The notes: generated from the sequence alone by a model not told the origin. 11,777 nucleotides of DNA from Arcobacter sp. (GCA_030635995.1 DAOVXU010000033.1:1-11777), one strand, 5' to 3'; shown: positions 1 to 7,277, numbered from the stretch's first letter. A program made the numbers and translations.

Positions 1-116
1 CAGAAGATACAATTGATGAAGCAACAACAGAATTAGTGCCAGAAGATACAGTTGATGAAGCAACAACAGAATTAGTGCCAGAAGATACAGTTGATGAAGC
101 AACAACAGAATTAGTG
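1..116 (+). repeat. Three near-identical 39-bp tandem repeats
   Basis: Units at 1-38 (first base cut off), 39-77 and 78-116 encode the same 13 residues, EDT-V/I-DEATTELVP. The second and third copies are identical and the first differs by one base. The next unit (from 117) has already diverged. Such identity at the DNA level points to recent expansion by slippage or recombination, and the array probably continues upstream of the window. It could also be a place where an assembly has collapsed copies. Confidence 0.9.
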
Positions 117-1583
117 CCAGAAGATACTGTTAATGAAGATACAATTGATGCAGTTGATGAAGATACTTTAGATGATGTTGTATTTGTGGCTGCTTCACAA
201 GAAGATACAACAGATGAGCAAACAGTTGACTTTATACCTGAAAATACAGTTGCAGAAGATACTATTGATGAGATTGATGAAGATACAGTTGATGAAAATA
301 CTCTAAATGAATTAGCAGAAGATACAACTGATGAGCAAACTAATGATGAGATTGAAGAAGATACAATAGATGAACAAACAGTTGATGCTATAGCAGAAGA
401 TACGGAAGATATTATTGATGCGTATGGTGAAGACGAGGATACAATTGCAGAAGATACAGTTGATGCTATAGATGAAGATACTATTGATGAAGATACTGTA
501 GAGATAGTACCAGAAGCAACTATGAATGAGAGTACAGTAGATTATGTTCCTGAAGATACTGTAAATGAAGATACAACTGATGCAGTGGCAGAAGATACTT
601 TAGCTGAGGATACAGTTAATGCTAAAGCAGAAGATACATTAGATGAAGTTGTTATAACTGTTGCTAATGATGAACAAACCGTAGATGAAGATACAACTGA
701 ATTTGTTCCAGAATCAACAATTCCTGAAGATACGGCAAATGAATTATCAGAAGAAACAACAGATGAAGATACTACAAATGAGATATCAGAAGAGACAGTT
801 GATGAAGATACATCTGATGCAAGAGCTGAAGAGACAGTTGATGAAGATACATCTGATGCAATAGTAGAAGATACAAGAGATATTATTGGAACAGAAGAGC
901 AAGATGAACAAACAACAGCAGAAGATACAACAGATGAAACAATAGAAGATACAACAGCAGAGGATACTATAAATATAGTTTCAGAAGATACAACTGATGA
1001 AGATACAACTGATGCTATTGCAGAAGATACTAATAATAGTGTAATAATAACTGAAGCATCGGCTGAACAAACAACTGATGGATATACAACAACAGAAGCT
1101 TCAGATGAACAAACATCTGATGAAAATACAATAGATGCTGCCGCAGAAGATACAACGGCAGAAGATACAATAGAAGCATCAGATGGGAAAACAATAGAAG
1201 GATCTACTATATATACAAAAACAGTAGATGAAACTTCAGATGTTAGTATATTAACAGTTGATATGGATGATGATACAATTGATTTTGCAGATATTGCTTC
1301 AAGTGTTAATAGTGCTAGTATAGTGGACTTTACTAATGATGTGGAACAAGAGATACAAATTGATTTAGAAGATATTGTTGATATAATTGATGAAGATAGT
1401 GATTTAGTTATTGTTGGAGATGATGGTGATGTTATTGATTTTACTCAAAGTGATGAGTGGGTTCAAACAGACACACCAGTCTTAGTTGATGGAGTTGATG
1501 GAAACTTTAATGAATATGTAAGTAGCTCAAATCCAAATATATCAGTATTTATAGAAGATGATATAACTGTTACAGATATATAA
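1..1583 (+). CDS. C-terminal part of giant acidic repeat surface protein, probably type I-secreted adhesin (5' partial)
   Basis: The reading frame is open from base 3 to the TAA at 1581-1583, so the true start lies left of the window; the GTG at 36 is an internal Val codon. About 400 residues consist of a degenerate 13-residue unit, E-D-T-x-D-E-x-T-x-D-x-hydrophobic-A/P. Composition is extreme: mainly Glu, Asp and Thr, no Cys or His, two Arg and three Lys. The last ~115 residues (from about 1235) are different: a stretch of the type 'DDDTIDFADI', then 'LEDIVDIID', 'LVIVGDDGD', a Trp, 'VDGVDGNFNEY', and a final hydrophobic-acidic strand. This order resembles the C-terminal module that often ends very large type I-secreted, Ca-binding adhesins. 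I infer a secreted or surface stalk protein with the repeats as an extended linker. A substrate for the ATP-grasp enzyme next door is a weaker alternative. No catalytic motif is visible. A terminator follows directly. Confidence 0.7.
   Translation, partial: EDTIDEATTELVPEDTVDEATTELVPEDTVDEATTELVPEDTVNEDTIDAVDEDTLDDVVFVAASQEDTTDEQTVDFIPENTVAEDTIDEIDEDTVDENTLNELAEDTTDEQTNDEIEEDTIDEQTVDAIAEDTEDIIDAYGEDEDTIAEDTVDAIDEDTIDEDTVEIVPEATMNESTVDYVPEDTVNEDTTDAVAEDTLAEDTVNAKAEDTLDEVVITVANDEQTVDEDTTEFVPESTIPEDTANELSEETTDEDTTNEISEETVDEDTSDARAEETVDEDTSDAIVEDTRDIIGTEEQDEQTTAEDTTDETIEDTTAEDTINIVSEDTTDEDTTDAIAEDTNNSVIITEASAEQTTDGYTTTEASDEQTSDENTIDAAAEDTTAEDTIEASDGKTIEGSTIYTKTVDETSDVSILTVDMDDDTIDFADIASSVNSASIVDFTNDVEQEIQIDLEDIVDIIDEDSDLVIVGDDGDVIDFTQSDEWVQTDTPVLVDGVDGNFNEYVSSSNPNISVFIEDDITVTDI
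3..1145 (+). repeat. 13-codon protein repeat array with ~78-79-residue super-repeat
   Basis: Reading the frame in 13-residue steps gives more than 20 units with the pattern E-D/E-T-x-D/N-E-x-T-x-D/N-x-hydrophobic-A/P. The register is broken by longer, more hydrophobic units starting near 159, 396, 630, 867 and 1023. The breaks come in two kinds: EDT followed by DDVVFV, DEVVIT or NNSVIIT at 159, 630 and 1023, and EDT-x-DII at 396 and 867. They alternate at spacings of about 79, 78, 79 and 52 residues. The first four intervals are close to six 13-residue units each. Confidence 0.8.
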
Positions 1584-1596
1584 ACCAATTTGAAGT

Positions 1597-1626
1597 AAAA
1601 AAGAGGATAGATTTTATCTTCTTTTT
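1597..1626 (+). terminator. Hairpin terminator after the repeat protein
   Basis: A 12-bp stem (1598-1609 with 1615-1626, one G-U pair) encloses a 5-base loop. The 5' arm starts with a run of A and the 3' arm ends in TTCTTTTT, so it has the form of a rho-independent terminator that could work in either direction. It starts 14 bases after the stop codon of the repeat protein and separates it from the ATP-grasp operon. Confidence 0.65.
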
Positions 1627-1638
1627 ATCTCATACTAT

Positions 1639-1664
1639 TATAATAATAAAATAAACAATAAGGA
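1639..1664 (+). promoter_or_regulatory. Putative promoter -10 and ribosome binding site of the ATP-grasp operon
   Basis: TATAAT at 1639-1644 lies just after the terminator and would start a transcript near 1651. AAGGA at 1660-1664 sits six bases before the TTG at 1671 and decides that unusual start. AAGG and CCTT (1660-1663 and 1667-1670) can pair in a tiny hairpin that covers the binding site, which might lower translation. Confidence 0.45.
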
Positions 1665-1670
1665 CGCCTT

Positions 1671-2786
1671 TTGAAAAAGAAATTGAATAAAAAAATAAAA
1701 TTAGCTATTTTATCATTAGATACAATGCCTCAAAAAACATATGATAGATTTTCCCAAATGGGACATTTACAAAATAAATCATATATGGAGATATGGGCAC
1801 ACTATCCAATGGTGAGAAAACCTTTTAATCCAAATACAATGGTAAAAGAAACATCAATAATAGAACCATATTTACTTTTACAATATTTAAAAAAAGAGAG
1901 CGTAACATGTAGGTTTTGGTACAATAATTCACTTTTTATATACAATGATTCATTATATAGAATTGTTGGGAAAGATGTAGTAAAAGTAGATCTTGATGGT
2001 GTTTATTATTTCTCATTTAGAGAAAGTTTTGCCCATCCATTTTTCTCATTATTTGAACAGATTTTAGAAAAAAATGGTGGAAAACTTTGTAAACCAAATA
2101 AAGCAACTATGAGAAATACAGGATGTATGAATAAAATGTTTGCAATAAATGAGCTTTATGAGTATAGAGATAAATATGTACAAGATTTAATAGTACCTTT
2201 TAATATTAAGCCTACAGATTACACTATTTTTATGCAATTTATTAAAGATAATCTTGGTGATAAAGTTGTATTTAAAAATGACTGTATCCAAGAGGGTAAA
2301 GGGGTGATATTTAAAAATCTTAGTGAAAATTTACTTGTACCTGAGATAAAAAGATCTATAGATATTCATAAACATAAGCAAAAAGAGCTTTTAATAGCGC
2401 CTGCTTATAAAATAGAAAATGAATATAGATGTTATTTTACAAACTATAAAAAACCAAAAATATTTGCTATAAAACAGCGTGTAAATATTACAGATGAAAC
2501 TGAGTTTTATGCAAAAGCAAATATTCATATAAATGTGAATATGAAAGTAAAATGGCTTGAGATTAAAAACAGAACAAAAGTATTTAGAGAAGCTGCAAAA
2601 ATAGCTTATGAGATGATTGATATTATGAGCTATGATACAGGTTGTTTAGAGTTTGCATTAACTGATGAAGGAAAGATTGTATTTTTTGAAGTCAATCAAA
2701 TGGCAGGACCATTACCTTTTGAGGGTGAAGATTGTGAGCATATGAATGATTATTACATCTCAATGTTTGACGAGATGGTTCGGTAG
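1671..2786 (+). CDS. ATP-grasp family ligase-like enzyme, substrate unknown
   Basis: This is a 371-residue soluble protein with a TTG start set by AAGGA at 1660. The C-terminal half has the ATP-grasp layout: a lysine in 'NKMF' (K155), a lysine in 'VVFKND' (K202) followed by a flexible Gly-rich 'QEGKGVIFK', an acidic-Tyr-Arg strand 'NEYRCYF' (251-256) leading to 'KIFAIKQ', and a metal-binding end with 'GCLEFAL' (324-330) and 'FFEVNQ' (E340, N342). The E-x-N pair and the preceding D/E strand are the expected Mg-ATP ligands of the fold. ATP-grasp enzymes join a carboxylate to an amine, thiol or hydroxyl through an acyl phosphate. The EYR strand and the 'F-E-V-N' ending recall RimK-like and graspetide (microviridin-type) ligases, but the usual 'NP' after the metal residues is 'NQ' here. 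Residues 1-140 are not recognised. It is translationally linked to the next two genes. The substrate is unknown; the neighbouring acidic Thr-rich protein is one candidate. Confidence 0.75.
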   Translation: MKKKLNKKIKLAILSLDTMPQKTYDRFSQMGHLQNKSYMEIWAHYPMVRKPFNPNTMVKETSIIEPYLLLQYLKKESVTCRFWYNNSLFIYNDSLYRIVGKDVVKVDLDGVYYFSFRESFAHPFFSLFEQILEKNGGKLCKPNKATMRNTGCMNKMFAINELYEYRDKYVQDLIVPFNIKPTDYTIFMQFIKDNLGDKVVFKNDCIQEGKGVIFKNLSENLLVPEIKRSIDIHKHKQKELLIAPAYKIENEYRCYFTNYKKPKIFAIKQRVNITDETEFYAKANIHINVNMKVKWLEIKNRTKVFREAAKIAYEMIDIMSYDTGCLEFALTDEGKIVFFEVNQMAGPLPFEGEDCEHMNDYYISMFDEMVR

Positions 2787-2788
2787 TT

Positions 2789-3751
2789 GTGTTAAAAGGT
2801 TTTTATCTATTTATCTTTTTTATAAATTTAAGTGCAAGTGAATTTATAAATATAGAAATAAATAAAAATCATGGTTTATTGACATTTATTGAGTCTTTAA
2901 GTGATGTAAGGTATGTCTCAAAAGCTCCAAAACAATTATATATAAAGAATTTAAATGTTGATTTAAAAGAACTAAAAAAATTAAAATTTTTAAATCATAA
3001 AATAACAAGAGGGGCAATTTATAAATATCCATATACAAGAAGTTTTCTAGAAGCTTTATATTTGGAATCTATAAATCATAAAACTCTTGATACATTTCAA
3101 AAGAAAATAACTAGCTATAGAACTAGCTTAAAAGAACAAGATATAAAAAGATATTTTGATTATCTGAAAAAATATACACCTATTTATGAAAAACTAATTT
3201 GGGATAAAAGTTATAAAACTTTACAAAAAAGAAAAATTAAATTAAATCATTTAATACAAAAACATAATTACGATAAATTAATCAGGAAAATAGCAAAATT
3301 TTATAAAATACCACAAGATGAAATAGGTCTGTTTAATATAGCCTTATATCCAATACCTTTTGGAAATAATATAAATGCGTATAGAATAAAAAATATTGAA
3401 ACTGTTGGTGTCTTAGTAAATAAAAACCAAAATTTAAAATGGCTTTTAACGGCTACAATTTTACATGAGATATCACATACACTTTATTTTAAAAGCAACT
3501 ATATAAAAGAAAATTTTATAAAATATGAAACTAAAAAAGATAAAACTACATATCAAGAAATTTTTGCAACTGCAATAGGAGCAGGGTGGGGATACAATAA
3601 AATAACAAATAAAATCTCATCTACACCTTGGTACAATAATAAACAGTACAATAGAGTATCCAGAAAAATCTATCCAAAAATAAAAAAATATCTTGATAAT
3701 AATAAAACAATAGATAATGATTTTGTATATTTTATAAAAGGTCAAATATGA
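2789..3751 (+). CDS. Exported HExxH zinc metallopeptidase-like protein
   Basis: The GTG at 2789 starts two bases after the stop of the ATP-grasp gene, so translation is probably coupled. Residues 1-17 are a short hydrophobic signal peptide with a plausible cleavage near 'SAS-E', so the 320-residue protein should leave the cytoplasm. Residues 222-232 read 'ATILHEISHTL', a clear HExxH zincin motif (H226, E227, H230). A likely third zinc ligand, E257, lies in 'YQEIFATAIGAG', 27 residues further on, which is the gluzincin arrangement. The rest is Lys-, Tyr- and Ile-rich and helical-looking, and I do not recognise the family. It is inferred to cleave peptides in the periplasm or at the surface. 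Its last bases overlap the start of the kinase gene as ATGA. It could also be an inactive relative, but all three metal ligands appear present. Confidence 0.7.
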   Translation: MLKGFYLFIFFINLSASEFINIEINKNHGLLTFIESLSDVRYVSKAPKQLYIKNLNVDLKELKKLKFLNHKITRGAIYKYPYTRSFLEALYLESINHKTLDTFQKKITSYRTSLKEQDIKRYFDYLKKYTPIYEKLIWDKSYKTLQKRKIKLNHLIQKHNYDKLIRKIAKFYKIPQDEIGLFNIALYPIPFGNNINAYRIKNIETVGVLVNKNQNLKWLLTATILHEISHTLYFKSNYIKENFIKYETKKDKTTYQEIFATAIGAGWGYNKITNKISSTPWYNNKQYNRVSRKIYPKIKKYLDNNKTIDNDFVYFIKGQI

Positions 3752-4539
3752 ATCAAGATCAACAGATAATGATTTTAGAAGATAAGATAAATCGATTAGA
3801 AAAAGAATTAGATAAATATACAAAAGAGGATAAAATAAAAGATGATATTTTAATCCAACAATCCAAAATGGCAGCAATGGGTGAGATGATAGAAAATATT
3901 GCTCATCAATACAGACAACCATTGATGGAGATATCAACATTATTGATTAACATAGAAGCGAAAATTAAATTGTTTGGGTCTATATCAAATGATGAGACCT
4001 TGGAGATGATTGATAAATCAAATTTTGTATTAAAATATTTATCTCAAACAATAGATGATTTTAGAAATTTTTTTACGCTCAATAAACCAAAAGAGCATTT
4101 TGCTGTTACAGAAGCTATCACTACTTGTGTAAATATTATGAAAAATACTCTATTAAATGAAAATATAAAATTAAATATTATCATTAAAGAAAATTGTAAA
4201 ATTTATGGTGTAAAAAATGAATATATACAAGTGATAATCAATATAGTTTCAAATGCTAAAGATTCAATTGTTTTAAATAAAATACAAAATGGTCAAATAG
4301 ATATTAAATTATATGAAAAGAATAACAGTTGTATAGTTGAAATTTTAGATAATGGTGGTGGAATTGAAATTAATCCAATTGAGAAAGTATTTGAACCATT
4401 TTTTACATATAAAAAACAAAATGGTACAGGGATAGGTCTTTTTATGTCTAAATTAATTGTTGAAAAAAATATGGATGGAGTTTTAGAAGTATCAAATCAA
4501 CAAAATGGTGCTTGTTTTAAAGTAAAAATTTTAAAATAA
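3748..4539 (+). CDS. Soluble sensor histidine kinase without sensor domain
   Basis: This 263-residue protein starts at the ATG of an ATGA overlap with the metallopeptidase stop. Residues 5-40 form a charged, probably coiled-coil helix. The dimerisation/phospho-acceptor box is 'IAHQYRQPL' with H53, and the ATPase domain shows the N box 'NIVSNAKDSI' (N169), G1 box 'DNGGGI' (D201), F box 'EPFFTYK' and G2 box 'GTGIGLFMSK'. No membrane segment, PAS, GAF or receiver domain is present, so the signal must come through a partner or the coiled coil. The closest relative in the window is the kinase part of the convergent gene at 4531-5652; both share a 'GSISND' stretch after the H box. No response regulator is co-transcribed; the REC domain of the convergent gene is a possible partner. 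The 3' ends of the two genes overlap by nine bases. Confidence 0.88.
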   Translation: MNQDQQIMILEDKINRLEKELDKYTKEDKIKDDILIQQSKMAAMGEMIENIAHQYRQPLMEISTLLINIEAKIKLFGSISNDETLEMIDKSNFVLKYLSQTIDDFRNFFTLNKPKEHFAVTEAITTCVNIMKNTLLNENIKLNIIIKENCKIYGVKNEYIQVIINIVSNAKDSIVLNKIQNGQIDIKLYEKNNSCIVEILDNGGGIEINPIEKVFEPFFTYKKQNGTGIGLFMSKLIVEKNMDGVLEVSNQQNGACFKVKILK

Positions 4540-5652
4540 CGGATGTGTAATTATAAATGTAGTACCATTTTTATCACTAAGAAGTTTTATATCTCCACCT
4601 TGTTTATTGATAATACTTTTTGACATATAAAGCCCCATCCCTGTACTGTTTTTTCCACTAATAAATGGTAAAAAAATATCATCAGTGTTAGTTTGTTCAA
4701 TACCACCTGCATTATCCTCTATTTTAACAATTGAGTTGTTATCTACCTTATCTATAGTTATATTGATAGTTCTTTTTTTTATATCTCTTTGTATAAATAT
4801 ATCTTTTGCATTATTTAAGATACTTAATATTATCTGTGAATATTCATTTTTATTTTCGTGTATAATTGGATTCTCATTTTCTTTAATAAATATTTTTATT
4901 TTATAATAGTTGTATGTAGCATCAATTAAATTTATTGCATCATTTATAGCATCTATTATAGAAAAATCAGATTCTATTTGATTTGGATTATAATAGTTCT
5001 GAAAAGTTTGTATTGTATCTGACATAAATTCAAGTATATTTTCATTTTTCTTAAAACTTTCAAGTAGCGTATCATTTGATATAGAGCCAACTGTTTTTAT
5101 CATTGCAGTGTTATACATATTTAAACTTGCCAATTCACTAAGTGGCTGTTTCCATTGGTGAGCAATATGCATAAGTAGTTCACCAATCTCTGATTGTTTT
5201 GAGGTTTGATATAAAATCTGATCTTTTATTCTATTTTTATCTATCTCTTCTTTAATTCTCTCTTCTAATATGTCTTGATATTTTTTTAACTCAAGATGTG
5301 TTTTAACTCTTGCTGTTAGTTCAGCTTGATTAAATGGCTTAATTATATAATCAATTGCACCTAAATTAAAACCGTATGTTACATCATCTTGAGTACTTTT
5401 AGAAGTTAAAAATATTATTGGTATTTTAGAAGTTTTAGGATTTGATTTTAGTATTTTACAAACCTCATAACCATCCATCTTGGGCATTATAATATCAAGT
5501 AATATTAAATCAATTCTTTCATTATTTACTATTTCAAGAGCAGTTTTACCATCAATTGCAGTTATTAAGTCATATTTTTTTAAAATATTTAGCAATATAG
5601 TAATATTACTGTGTGTATCATCTATGATTAAAATCGTACCTTGTGAATTCAT
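4531..5652 (-). CDS. Receiver domain-histidine kinase hybrid (REC-HisKA-HATPase)
   Basis: This 373-residue cytoplasmic protein begins with a complete receiver domain (about 1-120): acidic pocket D11-D12, phospho-acceptor D53 in 'LLDIIMPKMDG', T83 and K105 in 'IKPF'. A coiled-coil linker (120-148) leads to the kinase part with 'IAHQWKQPL' (H165), N box 'ILNNAKDIF', G1 'DNAGGI' and G2 'GTGMGLYMSK'. The order REC then kinase suggests that phosphorylation of the receiver controls kinase output, as in phosphorelay intermediates. The ATG at 5650-5652 is preceded by GAGGAA at 5658-5663. It lies 124 bases downstream of the two-TM kinase on the same strand, with a possible promoter of its own. No DNA-binding output domain is present, so it probably passes phosphate to another protein. 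Confidence 0.9.
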   Translation of the reverse strand: MNSQGTILIIDDTHSNITILLNILKKYDLITAIDGKTALEIVNNERIDLILLDIIMPKMDGYEVCKILKSNPKTSKIPIIFLTSKSTQDDVTYGFNLGAIDYIIKPFNQAELTARVKTHLELKKYQDILEERIKEEIDKNRIKDQILYQTSKQSEIGELLMHIAHQWKQPLSELASLNMYNTAMIKTVGSISNDTLLESFKKNENILEFMSDTIQTFQNYYNPNQIESDFSIIDAINDAINLIDATYNYYKIKIFIKENENPIIHENKNEYSQIILSILNNAKDIFIQRDIKKRTINITIDKVDNNSIVKIEDNAGGIEQTNTDDIFLPFISGKNSTGMGLYMSKSIINKQGGDIKLLSDKNGTTFIITHPLF

Positions 5653-5695
5653 AATAATTCCTCGTATAAATTATACTCTATCTCTTATAATATAT

Positions 5696-5701
5696 ATTAT
5701 A
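5696..5701 (-). promoter_or_regulatory. Putative -10 box for the REC-kinase gene
   Basis: On the minus strand TATAAT lies about 44 bases before the start codon in a very AT-rich 124-base gap. A second TATAAT at 5670-5675 is too close to the ribosome binding site to suit an ordinary leader. No clear -35 box is visible. Confidence 0.35.
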
Positions 5702-5776
5702 GCTAAAAATATTATTTTTTTAAGGATTAAACTTTAGAAATTATTATTTGTTTTTTGTGAAGTATTATAATTAAAA

Positions 5777-6634
5777 CTACTTCAAATCAATTATATTTTT
5801 ATAATCTAATTTAAAAGTTGTACCTAGATTCTCTTTTGAATCTATTTTAATAGTGATTTTATATCTATCACAATATTCTTTTACTATATTTAGACCTAAT
5901 CCAATACCTTTATGATGAATATCTTCTTGGTAGTATTTATCATATATTTTATAGATATTTTTTGTTTCTATACCATATCCACTATCTTCTATATTTAAAA
6001 TATGATTTATATTTGAGAGTTTTATAATACCATCTTTTTTATTGTATTTTATTGCATTTGATAGTAGATTGTCTATCATTATCTCAAATCCATAGATATC
6101 ACTATTTATCATTTCACTATTTATATTATTTTGAATAGTTATATTTTGTTTTATATCTTGAACTTTTAAAATAGATTTATCAATTATCTCTTTGATATCA
6201 AATGATATTAATTGGACACTATCTATTTTTGATGATATTTCATATTCCATATGTTCATATAAATTTAAAAGATTTGTACAAGAGCAATTTATCCTTTCTA
6301 ATCTTTTTTTATCTTTTTTATTTTGAATATTTTTTTCTAACATTTTAATATTCATTTGAATAGTAGCTACTGGTGTATTTATTTCGTGTAGAGTTTTTTT
6401 TACCATATCATCTATACTTTTATCACTTTTAAATAGTTCATCAAAAATTGTTTGACTTAAATATTTGTATAAAAGTAAACCACTTATCATAACTAAAATA
6501 GTTATTGGAAAAAATGTTTCTTGAGAAAATAAGTTTTGAGATATTAGAATATAATTTAAAGTAAGTGATATTAGTATAATAAATGCTACTATTATATAGT
6601 TAGATATAAGAAAATTTTTATATTTAGAATTCAA
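5777..6634 (-). CDS. Two-TM sensor histidine kinase
   Basis: The 285-residue protein has membrane segments at about 12-32 and 41-60 with only about eight residues between them, so there is almost no external sensor domain. Signal sensing must be within the membrane or through a partner. The H box is 'LHEINTPVA' (H83), with the HExxT form typical of kinases that are also phosphatases. The ATPase domain has N box 'LLSNAIKYN' (N193), G1 'DSGYGI' (D217) and G2 'GIGLGLNIV'. The only start near the 5' end is a TTG at 6634, which lies inside the last codons of the response regulator gene (11-base overlap). That coupling marks it as the partner kinase of that regulator. Confidence 0.9.
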   Translation of the reverse strand: MNSKYKNFLISNYIIVAFIILISLTLNYILISQNLFSQETFFPITILVMISGLLLYKYLSQTIFDELFKSDKSIDDMVKKTLHEINTPVATIQMNIKMLEKNIQNKKDKKRLERINCSCTNLLNLYEHMEYEISSKIDSVQLISFDIKEIIDKSILKVQDIKQNITIQNNINSEMINSDIYGFEIMIDNLLSNAIKYNKKDGIIKLSNINHILNIEDSGYGIETKNIYKIYDKYYQEDIHHKGIGLGLNIVKEYCDRYKITIKIDSKENLGTTFKLDYKNIIDLK

Positions 6635-7277
6635 ATTTATAACCTACATTTTTAATATTTGTTATTTTTTTATTCTTAAAAAGTTTTTGTATTTTAGTGA
6701 TATATACTCGTAAAGAGCCTTCACTAAATTGTTCATCATAGTCCCATAGTCTATTGTGAATCATATCTTTTGTAATAATTTTACCTTGATTTTCATAAAA
6801 AAGCTTAAATAGTTCTATCACTTTTGAGCCTAAGTGTATCTCTATATCATTTTTTTTGATAATATTTAAGATAGGGTTATATTCAATATCTTCTATTTTA
6901 ATAATATCTATGATTTTACCACTTCTTTTTAGAATAGATTGTATTCGTAAATGAAGTTCATCCATATCACAAGGTTTTGTTAAAAAGTCATCTGCACCAT
7001 TTAAAAAGCCATTCTTTAAAGTTTCTTTATCTTTATATGAGGTTAAAAATATTGCAGGGGTAGTACTTGTTTTTCGTATATTTTGTAGAGTATCTAAGCC
7101 ATTTAGTTTTGGTACATTTATATCTAAAATATATATATCAAAATATTCTTCATAAGCTTGTGCAAGAAATTTCTCACCATCAATACAATGTTTAACTTCA
7201 TAATCATACTCTTCTAAAATATCTATAAGAGTATCGGCAAATAGTTCATCATCTTCAAGTAGTAATATTTTTATCAT
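6624..7277 (-). CDS. OmpR/PhoB-type response regulator
   Basis: Starting at the ATG at 7275-7277 gives 217 residues that begin 'MIKILLLEDDE', the normal start of a receiver domain; a longer version from a TTG at 7310 would add 11 unlikely residues. The receiver has D9-D10, phospho-acceptor D52 in 'ILDINVPKLNG', T79 and K101 in 'TKPCD'. Residues about 125-217 are a winged-helix DNA-binding domain ending in the typical 'LRVYITKIQKLF' recognition helix and 'NVGYKFEF' wing. It should control transcription in response to the kinase encoded just downstream, with which it overlaps. No good Shine-Dalgarno precedes the ATG, and the likely -10 box ends about seven bases before it, so the mRNA may be nearly leaderless. 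Confidence 0.92.
   Translation of the reverse strand: MIKILLLEDDELFADTLIDILEEYDYEVKHCIDGEKFLAQAYEEYFDIYILDINVPKLNGLDTLQNIRKTSTTPAIFLTSYKDKETLKNGFLNGADDFLTKPCDMDELHLRIQSILKRSGKIIDIIKIEDIEYNPILNIIKKNDIEIHLGSKVIELFKLFYENQGKIITKDMIHNRLWDYDEQFSEGSLRVYITKIQKLFKNKKITNIKNVGYKFEF

Noticed and set aside
36..38. GTG as the start of the repeat protein
   Set aside because: The same repeat reads in frame upstream to the window edge and no ribosome binding site precedes it.
1..116. Direct repeats that could suggest a CRISPR array
   Set aside because: The units are contiguous without unique spacers and stay in a coding frame, so they are a coding tandem repeat.
1..1583. The repeat protein as a plain graspetide (microviridin-type) precursor
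   Set aside because: It is far longer than such precursors, has its own terminator before the ATP-grasp gene, and ends in a module resembling type I-secreted adhesins. It is kept only as a hypothesis in the findings.
3617..3940. Minus-strand open frame of 107 codons
   Set aside because: It lies across the metallopeptidase and kinase genes, is built of Ile/Leu/Tyr-rich antisense codons and has no family resemblance.
4685..4906. Plus-strand open frame inside the REC-kinase gene
   Set aside because: It is antisense to the conserved ATPase domain and its hydrophobic content is a by-product of AT-rich antisense.
5480..5737. Plus-strand open frame over the start of the REC-kinase gene
   Set aside because: It is antisense to the receiver domain and has no supporting signals.
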